64,000 nt of DNA from Halolamina sp. CBA1230 (GTDB lineage Archaea > Halobacteriota > Halobacteria > Halobacteriales > Haloferacaceae), in NCBI RefSeq assembly GCF_002025255.2, contig NZ_CP054587.1, forward strand, positions 682,001-746,000, read 5' to 3'. The notes under the pieces were generated by a model that searched no databases, was not told the DNA's origin, and saw only the letters and a list, made by a program, of their open reading frames with translations. Of the stretch, positions 1 through 8,270 are shown in pieces (position 1 is the first letter of the stretch; every line of letters begins with the position of its first letter). The translations under genes were made by a program, and so were the position numbers.

Positions 1-217
1 GCAGCGCGACGTACGTGGCGACCGTGACCGCCGGGATGGCGTTCAGTCCGAGCAGGCGCGGCCCGCGCGTGAGCGAGACGCTGCCGTCGAGGCCGACGTG
101 CCAGCCGACGATCATCCGCTCGGGGAGCGCGGGCGCGACGACGACGCCCGCGCCGAGGGTCGCGATCGCCAGCGCCAGCGAGGTGAGTTCCGGGACGGCG
201 CGGCGGAGGGAGATCAC
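1..217 (-). CDS. DUF1648-type membrane protein, N-terminal part only
   Basis: The reading frame starts with GTG at 217 and runs off the left edge after about 72 codons. An N-terminal hydrophobic segment is followed by PERMIVGWHVGLDGSV, which resembles the short DUF1648 signature (a Pro, then His/Trp, then a Gly) of SdpI-like membrane proteins. It then continues into a second hydrophobic stretch. The start overlaps the stop of the CPBP protease gene in a GTGA arrangement, so the two are probably translated as one operon. The role is unknown; SdpI-type relatives act in immunity or signalling at the membrane in Bacillus, but nothing here proves that. The rest of the gene lies outside the window. 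Confidence 0.6.
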   Translation of the reverse strand, partial: MISLRRAVPELTSLALAIATLGAGVVVAPALPERMIVGWHVGLDGSVSLTRGPRLLGLNAIPAVTVATYVAL

Positions 218-1110
218 GACTCGCTCACCCCCGGCGCGCCGACGGTGGAACGGCGTTCCGGTCCATCACCCGTCCACGACGGCGTCTGTGCTGCCGCCGC
301 CGAGAGCGTCCCTGGCCCGTACCGGACCGTCAGTCCCAGCGCCAGCAGGCCGAACGCGCCGACCAGCAGCACGGTGAACGGCACCGGGAGCGCCGACGGG
401 CCACCGACGACCTGCACCGGGACGCTCACGCTGGCGTTGACGGTCCCGTGCAGCAGGATCGCCGCGGGGACACAGCCTCGCGAGCCGTTGTACAGCCACG
501 TGAACACGACCGAAGCGACGACGACGAACGCCGCGTAGCCCGCGGGCGCCATCTGATACACGCCGAAAGCGAACAGCGGCGCGTGCCAGAGCGCCCAGAC
601 GGCCCCGACGACGACGCTGGCGGTCAGCGCGCTGTAACGGGTCTGCAGGTGCGGCAGCGCGAACCCACGCCAGCCGAACTCCTCCTGCCCACCGCCGAGC
701 AGCGTGGCGAACACCACGTTGATCGCGAACGTCAGGAGTGCGGGGACGAGCGTGCCGTCTTCGAAGCCGACCATCACGACCGAAACGACGGCGAGCGCGA
801 GGCCGACGCCGATGGGGATCGCCAGCGCGGCGACGTACCACCGCGCGGGGCGGCGCCAGTCGAGCGTCGACGCCAGCCACGCCCGCACGGACTCGCCTCG
901 GAGGTGGGTGACGACCGCCGCTGCCGCCAGCGGGCCGAACGCGCCGGGGATAGCCGCGATCCGGGCCATCGGCCCGTCGACGCTGGACAGAACCGGTATC
1001 CAGACACTCCACGAGAGCGCCAGGGTCAGTACGAAGTACGCTGCGACCGGGTGTCGATCGACCACGTTCGAGGGGACCATCCGTACCGACGGTTGGGAGG
1101 GAACCACCAT
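214..1110 (-). CDS. CPBP family intramembrane metalloprotease
   Basis: Polytopic membrane protein of 298 residues with about eight hydrophobic segments. It shows the hallmarks of the CPBP (CAAX protease / bacteriocin-processing) family: EEFGWRG in the middle, then WALWHAP, then a late LLHGTVNAS. These give the Glu-Glu-x3-Arg, His and His/Asn positions expected at the metal site. Family members cleave prenylated or bacteriocin-like substrates within the membrane; the archaeal substrate is unknown. The ATG at 1110 is the first after a TATA-like CCTAAAG near 1150; an ATG at 1080 (MVPSNVV) is an alternative. It overlaps the downstream DUF1648-type gene by four bases and is divergent from the winged-helix regulator at 1186. 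Confidence 0.85.
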   Translation of the reverse strand: MVVPSQPSVRMVPSNVVDRHPVAAYFVLTLALSWSVWIPVLSSVDGPMARIAAIPGAFGPLAAAAVVTHLRGESVRAWLASTLDWRRPARWYVAALAIPIGVGLALAVVSVVMVGFEDGTLVPALLTFAINVVFATLLGGGQEEFGWRGFALPHLQTRYSALTASVVVGAVWALWHAPLFAFGVYQMAPAGYAAFVVVASVVFTWLYNGSRGCVPAAILLHGTVNASVSVPVQVVGGPSALPVPFTVLLVGAFGLLALGLTVRYGPGTLSAAAAQTPSWTGDGPERRSTVGAPGVSES

Positions 1111-1151
1111 AGCGGGGGAGCCACGACTTCACGCGCTGAAGCGTCCGGTAG

Positions 1152-1165
1152 CTCTTTAGGTACTT
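1152..1165. promoter_or_regulatory. Divergent TATA-like element
   Basis: TCTTTAGGTACTTT lies about 28 bases before the GTG at 1186 on the plus strand and about 45 bases before the ATG at 1110 on the minus strand. On either strand it reads as a TATA-like core (TTTAGG or CCTAAAG), so it may serve both divergent genes. This is positional inference only. Confidence 0.35.
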
Positions 1166-1185
1166 TTGCCGACAAGCCCCCCACA

Positions 1186-1527
1186 GTGAGTGAGGACGAG
1201 ATCGAGGCCGTCGCGGGGCTGCTCGAGGACGAGACAGCCCGGCGTATCCTCACTCGGACGAGTCGAGAACCCATGTCTGCAAGCGAACTCGAACGGCGGT
1301 GTGACGCGTCGGGACCGACGATCTACCGGCGGCTCGAACGGCTCCGGGAGCACGACCTGATCGAGGAACGGACCCGCCCCGATCTCGACGGCGGCCACCA
1401 CACGCAGGTGTACGAACCGAACCTCCGGCGCGTGACCGTCGAACTCGTCGACGGCGAACTCCGGCTGGAGATCGACCGCCGGGAGGAGATGGCCGACCGG
1501 TTCACGCGGCTGATCGAGGGGATCTGA
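1186..1527 (+). CDS. Winged-helix (ArsR-like) transcriptional regulator
   Basis: Protein of 113 residues. Residues about 5-70 form a winged helix: a helix starting IEAVAGLLEDE, the recognition part SASELERRCDASGPTIYRRLERL, and a charged wing with DGGHHTQVYEP. It resembles haloarchaeal HTH_20/ArsR-type DNA-binding proteins; no metal-binding Cys pair is evident. The GTG start at 1186 fits a leaderless transcript from the TATA-like element at 1155. The next gene, a small membrane protein, starts one base after the stop, so the two are co-transcribed and the regulator may control or sense through that partner. The frame is open far upstream (from 448), but that part is the antisense shadow of the protease gene. 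Confidence 0.8.
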   Translation: MSEDEIEAVAGLLEDETARRILTRTSREPMSASELERRCDASGPTIYRRLERLREHDLIEERTRPDLDGGHHTQVYEPNLRRVTVELVDGELRLEIDRREEMADRFTRLIEGI

Positions 1528-1528
1528 G

Positions 1529-1831
1529 ATGCTCGAACCACTCCAGGTCGACGGGACGACCACCGCGCTGCTGCAGGGCTACGAGATGGTCGGCGCGGCG
1601 CTGGGACTGTTCATCGCCTACCTCGCCTACCGCGGCTACCGACGCAACGACAGCCGGCCGATGCTGTATCTGGCGATCGGGTTCGGGATCATCCTCGGGC
1701 TGCCGATCCCCGTGGTCGCGATCTCGCTGCTGTTCCCGTCGATCCCCGGCCCGGCCGTGCAGGCGATCATCCAGACCGTCGAGATCGGGGGGCTCTGCTG
1801 CATCATCTACGCGCTCCGGATGGAGCCGTGA
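1529..1831 (+). CDS. Small three-helix membrane protein, regulator-linked
   Basis: Protein of 100 residues with three hydrophobic segments (about 17-36, 45-68 and 76-95) separated by short charged loops such as RGYRRNDSR. No catalytic motif is visible. It begins one base after the stop of the winged-helix gene and is surely in the same transcript. Pairs of an ArsR-like regulator and a tiny membrane protein of this build recur in haloarchaea, but the function of the membrane partner is not established. Sensing or anchoring of the regulator is only a guess. Confidence 0.75.
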   Translation: MLEPLQVDGTTTALLQGYEMVGAALGLFIAYLAYRGYRRNDSRPMLYLAIGFGIILGLPIPVVAISLLFPSIPGPAVQAIIQTVEIGGLCCIIYALRMEP

Positions 1832-1974
1832 CACGCCACCGACAGTCGTCGCGCTCTCACTAACGGGGTCGATGGTCACGAAGGCCGCTGGTCCAGTCGC
1901 GACGATTCGGCACCGAGGTCGTTCCAGCTCTGTCGGCCCACAGCTCATTTGTCCCCCCTCCGTCACCAGTGACT

Positions 1975-2433
1975 ATGCACCGACGACGGCTCGCCGTCGG
2001 ACTGACGACGCTCGCTGGCGTGGCCGCCGTCGCCGTCGGCGTCTGGCTCCCGTGGATCGTCATCAATCCGGAGTATCCGGCACGCTTCCCCCGACTCTAC
2101 GTCTCCGGGATGGGGTACCGAATCGAGGGATTCGACTGGTGGATCCTCGGTCTCGTGGCGTTAGGCGTCGGGATCGGTGTCGCTTTCTCTGGGCGTCGTG
2201 ATCGTGTCGCCAGCGTGGCGAGGGGCGTGACCGGTCTCGTCGTCGTCCTGTTGACGCTGCTCTGGGCCGGCGACCGGGGTGGACTCGACTGTCTGTACGT
2301 CCCTGTTGTGGATTTGGCATTCGGAGCTTCCTGTCGGTATGCCCACGGCCCCGGGGTCTTCGTGACGGCGTTCGGCGGTGTCCTGCTGATACTCGCGGGC
2401 GGCTACCAGTTCGTGACAGCCACGGGTGAGTAG
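1975..2433 (+). CDS. Hypothetical four-helix membrane protein
   Basis: Protein of 152 residues with four predicted hydrophobic segments: about 7-30, 51-72, 82-100 and 127-148. A soluble, Tyr- and Pro-rich loop (PEYPARFPRLYVSGMGYRI) lies after the first helix. The ATG at 1975 is preferred over an in-frame GTG at 1969 because it gives a natural positively charged N-terminus (MHRRRLAVG). Two Cys residues in the loop between helices three and four (LDCLYV and SCRYAHG) could form a disulfide. I do not recognise the family. It stands alone between the regulator pair and a convergent dehydrogenase gene. Confidence 0.7.
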   Translation: MHRRRLAVGLTTLAGVAAVAVGVWLPWIVINPEYPARFPRLYVSGMGYRIEGFDWWILGLVALGVGIGVAFSGRRDRVASVARGVTGLVVVLLTLLWAGDRGGLDCLYVPVVDLAFGASCRYAHGPGVFVTAFGGVLLILAGGYQFVTATGE

Positions 2434-2607
2434 CTCCCCAGGCCGACGACGCCCCGCCGGAACCGAAGCGCGGCGTCGAGTTTCCGTGTCGATCCATCGG
2501 AGGGGTTTTGTGTCGATAGCCGAGTTGTACAGACGGACGGCACGGCCAGCAGCCCCTTTCGCCCCGCGTGCTCTGCACGTCGGGGTAGGCTGACTGCCCT
2601 AAACCGT

Positions 2608-2627
2608 CCGCTCAACACTCTGAGCGG
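2608..2627. terminator. Hairpin between convergent genes
   Basis: CCGCTCA and TGAGCGG form a 7-bp perfect stem with a 6-base loop in the 280-base gap between the convergent genes ending at 2433 and 2714. The rest of the gap shows no coding signal. A shared termination or processing site is plausible, but archaeal termination depends mainly on T-tracts and none adjoins it. Confidence 0.3.
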
Positions 2628-2713
2628 CAGCTATCCTGACAGGGCCCTCCCCGACTACTCGTCGACCGTGACCGATAGGTGAAAACTCAGCTCCGCTCGC
2701 AGGCAGCGTCTCG

Positions 2714-3505
2714 CTAGAGATTGCTCGCGCCCGCGCCGCCCTCGATGGGCAGCGCGACGCCGTTGATGTAGGAGGATTTCGGCGAGGAGAGGAACGCCAC
2801 GGCGTCGCCGAGCTCCATCGGGTCGCCGATGCGCTCCAGCGGGATGCCCTCGCCCCAGTCGGCCAGCCCCTCCTCGTAGTCCGCGTAGTCACCGCGGTCG
2901 ACGGCCTGCTCCACCAGCTCCTCGATCCGGGAGGTCTCGTGGGGGCCGGGCAGCACCGCGTTCGAGCGCACCTCCGGGCCGAGCTCCTGGGAGAGCGTCT
3001 TCTCGAGGCCGATCACGGCCATCCGGACGGAGTTCGAGAGCACCAGCGAGTCGATCGCCTCCTTCACCGAGCGGGAGGTGATGAACGTCATCGTCCCGTG
3101 GTCGGACTCCTTCAGGTGGGGCGCCGCCTCGCGGACGGTGCGGACCGCGCTCATCACCAGCAGGTCGAACGCCTCGTACCAGTCCTCGTCGTCGGTGTCC
3201 ATGAACGCGCCGCTGGGCGGGCCGCCGGCGCTCGTCACCAGCGTGTCGAGGCCGCCGAACTCCTCGACGGTGCGCTCGACGAGCTGTTCGATGTCCTCCT
3301 TCTCGGTCAGGTCGCCCTGGACGCCGATCACCTCGCCGTCGCCGGCGGCGTCGACCTCCGCGACGGCTTCGGCGAGTTGCTCCTCGTCGCGGCCGTTGAT
3401 CACCACGTTCGCGCCCTCGCGGGCCAGCGCCGTCGCCGACGCCTTCCCGAGGCCGCTGCTCGATGCCGTCACCAGCGCGCTCGTGTCGTCGAGTTCGAGA
3501 TCCAT
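2714..3505 (-). CDS. Short-chain dehydrogenase/reductase, atypical active site
   Basis: Protein of 263 residues with a Rossmann fold typical of FabG-like SDRs: TASSSGLG at 13-20, a basic NGRD after beta-2, NAG-like TSAGG at 91-95, and the C-terminal YINGVALPIEGG. The usual catalytic Tyr-x3-Lys is replaced. Ser144 is in place, but the position 13 residues on is Ser157 and the next key position is Arg161 (SNSVR). The first Gly of the nucleotide motif is also Ala14. A subgroup of FabG-like SDRs with an imperfect cofactor motif and tetrad is known, so this is probably a genuine variant and not decay. The in-frame extension upstream to 3589 is rejected; ATG 3505 begins MDLELDD. Substrate unknown. 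Confidence 0.88.
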   Translation of the reverse strand: MDLELDDTSALVTASSSGLGKASATALAREGANVVINGRDEEQLAEAVAEVDAAGDGEVIGVQGDLTEKEDIEQLVERTVEEFGGLDTLVTSAGGPPSGAFMDTDDEDWYEAFDLLVMSAVRTVREAAPHLKESDHGTMTFITSRSVKEAIDSLVLSNSVRMAVIGLEKTLSQELGPEVRSNAVLPGPHETSRIEELVEQAVDRGDYADYEEGLADWGEGIPLERIGDPMELGDAVAFLSSPKSSYINGVALPIEGGAGASNL

Positions 3506-3580
3506 ACGGGAGTCTGTGCCCGGGGAGAACTTAAACCCGACTCGCTCCGGAGACGCCTGGGGGGTTCTCCGATCGAAGTT

Positions 3581-3596
3581 TTTCGGCAAGCCTAAA
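3581..3596. promoter_or_regulatory. TTTCGG-N4-CCTAAA palindrome in divergent promoter
   Basis: TTTCGGCAAGCCTAAA differs by one arm base from the perfect TTTAGG-N4-CCTAAA palindrome at 12300. It sits between divergent genes, 25 bases before the ATG at 3621 and 76 before the ATG at 3505. The CCTAAA arm also lies where a TATA element for the plus-strand gene would be. An operator overlapping the core promoter is possible. Confidence 0.35.
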
Positions 3597-3620
3597 ACGT
3601 CCCGTCACCTCCGAGGAGTC

Positions 3621-4322
3621 ATGAGCGACTACACGCTCGCGGACGTGAGCGTCGTGATGGGGAGCTACAACGAGGAAGAGGCGATCGGGCCGGTGCTCGA
3701 TGAGATCGACGAGGCCACCGACGGGGAGGCGGAAGTGGTGGTCGTCGACGGCTCCAGCGACGGCACCGCCGACATCGCGCGGGACCACGGCGCGACCGTG
3801 ATCGAGCAGGAGCCCCAGGGGTACGGGTACGCGGTGTGTAAGGCGCTGGTGTCGGCGACCAACCCCATGCGGATCACCACCGACTGTGACGGGACGTACC
3901 CGATGGAGCGCATCCCGGATTTCCTCGAACTGGTGAACGAGGGGTACGACGTGGTCAGCGGCGACCGCCTCTACCACGGCGCGGAGACGATGCCGACGAT
4001 GAACCGCTTCGGCAACTACGCCTTCGCGGGGCTGTCGAGCGTGCTCTCGGGGGAGTATCTTCACGACGTGACGACGGGGATGCGCGCCTACCGCGAGGAC
4101 GTGATCGAGGAGATCACCTGGACCGAGAACACCGGCCTGTCGGCGGAGCTGCTGATCCGGCCGACGATGCGGGGGTACGAGATCCGCGAGGAGCCGATCG
4201 CCTACGACGAGCGGCTGGGCGAGACGAAGCTGGACCCGTTCTCGGGCGGCGCGGAGATCGCAGGGTCGATCCTCCGGGTGTGCGCCCAGGAGCGCAAGCG
4301 GCAGTTGTCGAGTCTGTTCTAG
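3621..4322 (+). CDS. GT2 family glycosyltransferase (dolichol-P-sugar synthase type)
   Basis: Protein of 233 residues, all within one GT-A fold. The N-terminus (SVVMGSYNEEEAIGPVLDEI), VVVDGSSDGT and the metal-binding TTDCDGTYP match polyprenyl-phosphate glycosyltransferases of family GT2 (Dpm1, DolP-Glc synthase, AglD/AglJ-like). Such enzymes move a sugar from a nucleotide donor to dolichol phosphate on the inner membrane face, often for N-glycosylation. There is no C-terminal membrane domain, so this is the short type. The start is set by ATG 3621, with a purine-rich GAGGAG eight bases upstream and a TATA-like CCTAAA 27 bases upstream. A T-rich tail (TTCGTTTCTTCG) after the stop may terminate transcription. 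Confidence 0.85.
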   Translation: MSDYTLADVSVVMGSYNEEEAIGPVLDEIDEATDGEAEVVVVDGSSDGTADIARDHGATVIEQEPQGYGYAVCKALVSATNPMRITTDCDGTYPMERIPDFLELVNEGYDVVSGDRLYHGAETMPTMNRFGNYAFAGLSSVLSGEYLHDVTTGMRAYREDVIEEITWTENTGLSAELLIRPTMRGYEIREEPIAYDERLGETKLDPFSGGAEIAGSILRVCAQERKRQLSSLF

Positions 4323-4416
4323 GGGGTTTCGGGGTTCTCGTTCGTTTCTTCGTTGGTCGGTGTGGGGAGCATTTGCACGACAACCGCGACCGCCGACAGG
4401 ACCGCGGAGTGAGCTA

Positions 4417-4668
4417 GACCACTTGTGACCGCAACCGCGCCGCACAGGCCTCAACCCTCCCCAGCCGATTCACTCGTTCGCTGCGCTCACTCGCTCATCC
4501 CTCGCGCTGGCTCGCGGACGGAGCCGCGAGCGCTTCGCGCCGACAGCCACGGCGGTGCGGTCGCGGTGGACGCCTCGCGCTCGCCAACGTGGCGAGCGCG
4601 GGGGGAGGGGTGGGGACTCCATTCCAGCGCCGGACCCCGTGTCCGGCGCGTGGCGGTCACAAGTGGTC
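4417..4668. mobile_element. 252-bp inverted-repeat element (MITE-like), non-coding
   Basis: GACCACTTGTGACCGC at 4417-4432 recurs as its exact reverse complement at 4653-4668, so a 252-bp segment has perfect 16-bp terminal inverted repeats; weaker similarity continues inward. The interior is full of smaller palindromes: CGCGCTCGCCA/TGGCGAGCGCG around 4575-4600, and CGCCGGAC/GTCCGGCG at 4630-4650. It encodes no convincing protein. This fits a non-autonomous miniature element, but no clear target-site duplication is seen at the edges and a structured RNA is the alternative. It occupies half of the 504-base gap 4323-4826; nothing else is recognisable there. Confidence 0.5.
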
Positions 4669-4826
4669 ATGCTCCGAGACGCTTTGCGGTTGCTGTCCCA
4701 GTTGCTAACGGTCGAGATGCTGTTGCTGTCGCGGTCGCTGTCCGAGTGGCCTAAATTCGGGATAGTCGCGGTAGCCTCCGAACGTACGTTAGCCCCGACA
4801 CAAAACAGCCGTAACCCCGACGAACC

Positions 4827-7028
4827 CTACGCCGAAACCGCTTCGACCGTCGTGTTCGCGAACTGCTCGGGCGGCGACGGCCCCAGCCCCGCGGGCACGC
4901 AGCGATCCGGCACCGGACAGCGCTCCCGGGTCGCCGACAGCGCGCGCACCTCGTCGCCCGACGTATCGATCGGGAACACGAGCTGGTAGCTGAACCCCGT
5001 GCTCGGGCCGGTGGAGACGAACACCGTGACCGTGAGCTCGTCGCGGTTCTCCACGTCGAAGCTCCCCGCGCTCCGGACCCCCTCGCCGGCGAGGCGGGCG
5101 CTGGTCTCGTTGACCGTCAGCGTCAGCCGGAGCGCCCCCTCGCTGGCGTTCGCCGCGGCGTAGGTCTGCCCACCGTCGCCGCCCGCGCGGATCGACACCG
5201 ACTCGGCACCCTCGGGGACGCCGACCGCGGCGTCCAGCCGGACCGACTCGCCGGAGACGCGCTCGACCGGGCGGAGTTCCGCGGTCACCTCTTCGCCGTC
5301 GACGGGGTTCCACGCGCCGCGCATCACGTACCGCCGGAGCTCGTGATCCGGGTTCGCGGCGGCGACGTCGAGTTCGTCGTAGTCACCCAGCGCGTACAGC
5401 GACGGCCCGTCGAAGTCGGGATCGTTCCGAACCGCCTGGAACGGGTGGTTCAGCCACGGGCCGTACACCGGCGTGAGGAACGTCAGCGTCTTCTCGTCGG
5501 TCTGGTTCCCGCCGATGGCGGCGTTCCCCATCGAGAGCCCGCCTTCCTCCTCGAACGGTTCGTAGGCGGCCGCGAGCTCCTCGCTGATACCCGCGTTGTG
5601 CTCCAGCGGGCGTTCCGCGACGTCCGCCGCGACGGGGGCGGCGACGGCCGCCGCGACGATCACGACGGCGAGCGCGACCCGACTGGCCGATAGCGCGTCG
5701 GGGAGTCGCGGCGCAGTGAAACCGCCCAGTCGGTCGGCAGCCCACACCACGGCGACCGCGCCGAACACCGCCGTCGGGACGAGCACGTCGTAGTGGTAGT
5801 ACGGGCCGAGGCTGTGGATCAGCCCGTCGTCCTGCACGGTGAGCGCGCCGAGGATGTTGAAGTTCCCCCAGAACGCGACGTTGCCCGCCGCGATGGAGAC
5901 GAACATCCCCGCGACGACCGCGCGACGGCCCACGAGCGCGGCCGACGCGCGCTGGCTCGCGTCCCGGACGCGGCCGAGAACGGCCGAGCCAGCCGTCGCG
6001 ACGACGCCCGCAGCGGCGAGCGCGCTGCCGAGGATCCCCATCGCCACCCACTCAGTGAACAGTTTGGAAAGCACGCGGCGGTTCGACTCGATTCCGAGTT
6101 CGAGCGTGTAGTTCTCCTCGTGGCCGAGGATCTCGCGGTGGCCGAACCCGGGGCCGTCCTCCGGCGCGAACGCCTGGTACGGGAACACGAACGGCTCACC
6201 CGTGACGAGGACGTTGTACCCCAGCGCGACCGCGACGCCGACCATCCCGAGCCCCGCGGTCAGGAGTCGGCGGACGAACAGGTCGCGCTGTCGGTCGGTC
6301 ACCTCCTCGAACGGCGTTCGCCACGCGCCCGAACGGAGGAGCGTGACGACCGCGTGGAGGATGAAGGGCGACGCGAACAGCACGGCGGTGTACGGCCGCG
6401 CGAAGAAGGCGGTCGCGATCGCCGCGCCGGCGACCGCCGCCAGCCGCCGGCTCCCGGTCCGCTCGCCGCGGAGGTACGCGACCGCGAAGCAGAGTTCGAA
6501 CGCCGCCGTCGCCGCGTAGGGGAGGTACACCCCGGAGTGGACCAGGAACAGCGGCGACGCGAGTACGAGCACGCCCGCGACGGCGCCGACCCGCCAGTCG
6601 TACAGTTCGCGGGCCAGCGCGGCCGTGCCGGCGACGACTGTCGCCGAGATGCCGGCGAGCGCGATCGGGTAGCCGCCGAGAACGCGGCCCAGCGCGAACA
6701 CCGCCGCGGGAACGGGCTGGTACTTCGAATAGAGCCCCTGCTCGCTCACGACGAAGAACCACGGGTGGAACGGCCCCTCGACCGGCGGCTGGAGGAACAG
6801 TTTCCCCGAGAGGAGCATCTCGGCCTGCTGGAGGTAGACGCCCTCGTCGTGATTGATCGAGTGGTACGGGAACACGCGGGTGGCGACGAGGAACGAAATC
6901 ACGGCGGCGACGAGCGCGAGCAGGAGGATCGCGATCCGACCCCGGTCGAGACGGTCACGAGCGGCGTCGACGCCGGCGCGAACCGTCCCCGTGGCGGCGC
7001 GTGAGTCGGTGGAGGGCTGCCCGGTCAT
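4827..7028 (-). CDS. GT39/ArnT-like membrane glycosyltransferase
   Basis: Protein of 733 residues. After a soluble N-terminus, a membrane helix (about 32-50) leads into NHDEGVYLQQAE, whose Asp61-Glu62 corresponds to the conserved acidic pair in the first external loop of GT-C enzymes of the PMT/ArnT/GT39 type. About ten more hydrophobic segments follow up to about residue 470. A soluble domain of some 250 residues at the C-terminus probably faces outside. Such enzymes transfer a sugar from a polyprenyl-phosphate donor to protein or lipid outside the membrane. It is the last gene of the minus-strand operon and its ATG directly follows the stop of the ABC ATPase gene. The acceptor is unknown, and the link with iron uptake is unusual. 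Confidence 0.8.
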   Translation of the reverse strand: MTGQPSTDSRAATGTVRAGVDAARDRLDRGRIAILLLALVAAVISFLVATRVFPYHSINHDEGVYLQQAEMLLSGKLFLQPPVEGPFHPWFFVVSEQGLYSKYQPVPAAVFALGRVLGGYPIALAGISATVVAGTAALARELYDWRVGAVAGVLVLASPLFLVHSGVYLPYAATAAFELCFAVAYLRGERTGSRRLAAVAGAAIATAFFARPYTAVLFASPFILHAVVTLLRSGAWRTPFEEVTDRQRDLFVRRLLTAGLGMVGVAVALGYNVLVTGEPFVFPYQAFAPEDGPGFGHREILGHEENYTLELGIESNRRVLSKLFTEWVAMGILGSALAAAGVVATAGSAVLGRVRDASQRASAALVGRRAVVAGMFVSIAAGNVAFWGNFNILGALTVQDDGLIHSLGPYYHYDVLVPTAVFGAVAVVWAADRLGGFTAPRLPDALSASRVALAVVIVAAAVAAPVAADVAERPLEHNAGISEELAAAYEPFEEEGGLSMGNAAIGGNQTDEKTLTFLTPVYGPWLNHPFQAVRNDPDFDGPSLYALGDYDELDVAAANPDHELRRYVMRGAWNPVDGEEVTAELRPVERVSGESVRLDAAVGVPEGAESVSIRAGGDGGQTYAAANASEGALRLTLTVNETSARLAGEGVRSAGSFDVENRDELTVTVFVSTGPSTGFSYQLVFPIDTSGDEVRALSATRERCPVPDRCVPAGLGPSPPEQFANTTVEAVSA

Positions 7029-8270
7029 CTACGCGGCGGGGTACCAGGCGAGGGTGTGGTCGGCGACGAGGCGGACGCTCACGCGCTCGCCCACGTCAAC
7101 CTCCTCGGCGTGGTTGTGCAGACAGCGCACCACGGGGCCGTCGTCGAGTTGGACGTGGTAGACGAAGGAGGGCCCGGTGTACTGGCGGCGGACGACTTCC
7201 CCGTCAGCGGCCGGGGGCGACTGGCGGCCCCCGTCGCCGTCGGCCACGGCCGTGCCGCCGTCGGCGCTCGGCCTGACAGCTTCTGTCTCGGCGGAGATGG
7301 GGCCGGCCTCGCCGTCGACGGGCGAGAGTCGGAGGTCGTCGGGGCGGACCAGCACGTCCACCTCGGCGCCGACGTACTCGTCGGTCACCCCCTCCAGCAG
7401 GTCGCGGCCGTAGGAGCCGATCACCGTGTCGACGGAGCTGTCGGTGATCTTTCCGGGGACGAAGCTCGCCTGCCCGAGGAACGAGGCGACGAAGCGGGAC
7501 TCGGGATGCTCGAACAGCGACTCGGGGCTGCCGACCTGCTCGATCCGGCCCTCGGACATCACCGCCACGCGGTCGGAGATCGACAGCGCCTCCTCCTGGT
7601 CGTGGGTGACGGAGACGGCGGTGACGCCGGCCTCGTTCAGAATTCGGGTCACCTCCTCGCGCATCTCGACGCGCAGGGCCACGTCGAGGTTCGAGAACGG
7701 CTCGTCGAGCAGCAGTACGTCGGGTTCGGGCGCGAGCGAACGGGCGAGCGCGACCCGCTGGCGCTGGCCGCCGGAGAGATCCGTCGGCGAGCGGTCGCCG
7801 TAGCCGTCGAGCCCGACGAGATCGAGCAGGTCCTCGACGCGCTGCTGTGCGGCGTCGCCCTCGGGATCGTCGAGGCCGAACGCGACGTTCTCCGCCACCG
7901 AGAGGTGGGGGAACAGCGCGAACTCCTGGAACACCATCCCAACGTCGCGCTCCTCCGGCGGCACCTCACGACCGTCCCCGGCGACGGTCTCGCCGCCGAC
8001 ACGGACGGTCCCCTCGGTCGGCGATTCGAGGCCGGCGATGGTCCGCAGCGTCGTTGTCTTCCCACAGCCCGAGGGGCCGAGTAGGGTGAGTAGCTCTCCC
8101 TCCCGCACCGCGAGATCGACGCCGTCGACCGCCGTCTCGCCGGCGAACTCCTTGGCGACGTTCGAGAGTTCGAGCACCGTGTCGGCGTCGTCGTCGACCG
8201 CCGCGTCCGCCTGCTCGGCCGCCCGCTTCGCCGCTCGCTCGTCGGTCGTGGGTGTGTATTCGTTGCTCAT
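7029..8270 (-). CDS. Iron(III)-type ABC transporter ATP-binding protein
   Basis: Protein of 413 residues. The nucleotide-binding domain (about 30-270) contains Walker A GPSGCGKTT at 65-73, the signature LSGGQRQRVALARSL, Walker B VLLLDEPFSNLD and the switch His in SVTHDQEEAL. A C-terminal TOBE-like beta domain follows (about 285-410), including VRPDDLRLSPVDGEAG and QYTGPSFVYHVQLDDG. This layout is that of FbpC/PotA-type importers. A low-complexity acidic linker lies near residues 330-350. ATG 8270 overlaps the stop of the permease gene as ATGA, showing tight coupling. With its partners it would energise uptake of ferric iron or another small ion; the substrate is inferred from family resemblance only. 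Confidence 0.92.
   Translation of the reverse strand: MSNEYTPTTDERAAKRAAEQADAAVDDDADTVLELSNVAKEFAGETAVDGVDLAVREGELLTLLGPSGCGKTTTLRTIAGLESPTEGTVRVGGETVAGDGREVPPEERDVGMVFQEFALFPHLSVAENVAFGLDDPEGDAAQQRVEDLLDLVGLDGYGDRSPTDLSGGQRQRVALARSLAPEPDVLLLDEPFSNLDVALRVEMREEVTRILNEAGVTAVSVTHDQEEALSISDRVAVMSEGRIEQVGSPESLFEHPESRFVASFLGQASFVPGKITDSSVDTVIGSYGRDLLEGVTDEYVGAEVDVLVRPDDLRLSPVDGEAGPISAETEAVRPSADGGTAVADGDGGRQSPPAADGEVVRRQYTGPSFVYHVQLDDGPVVRCLHNHAEEVDVGERVSVRLVADHTLAWYPAA

Noticed and set aside
448-1185. N-terminal extension of the winged-helix gene to 359 codons
   Set aside because: The extension runs antisense through the CPBP protease gene; the TATA-like element and protein family length point to GTG 1186.
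4425-4989. Two short plus-strand frames in the inverted-repeat region
   Set aside because: They are Arg/Ala/Pro-rich, overlap each other, and cross the terminal repeats and the end of the GT39 gene.
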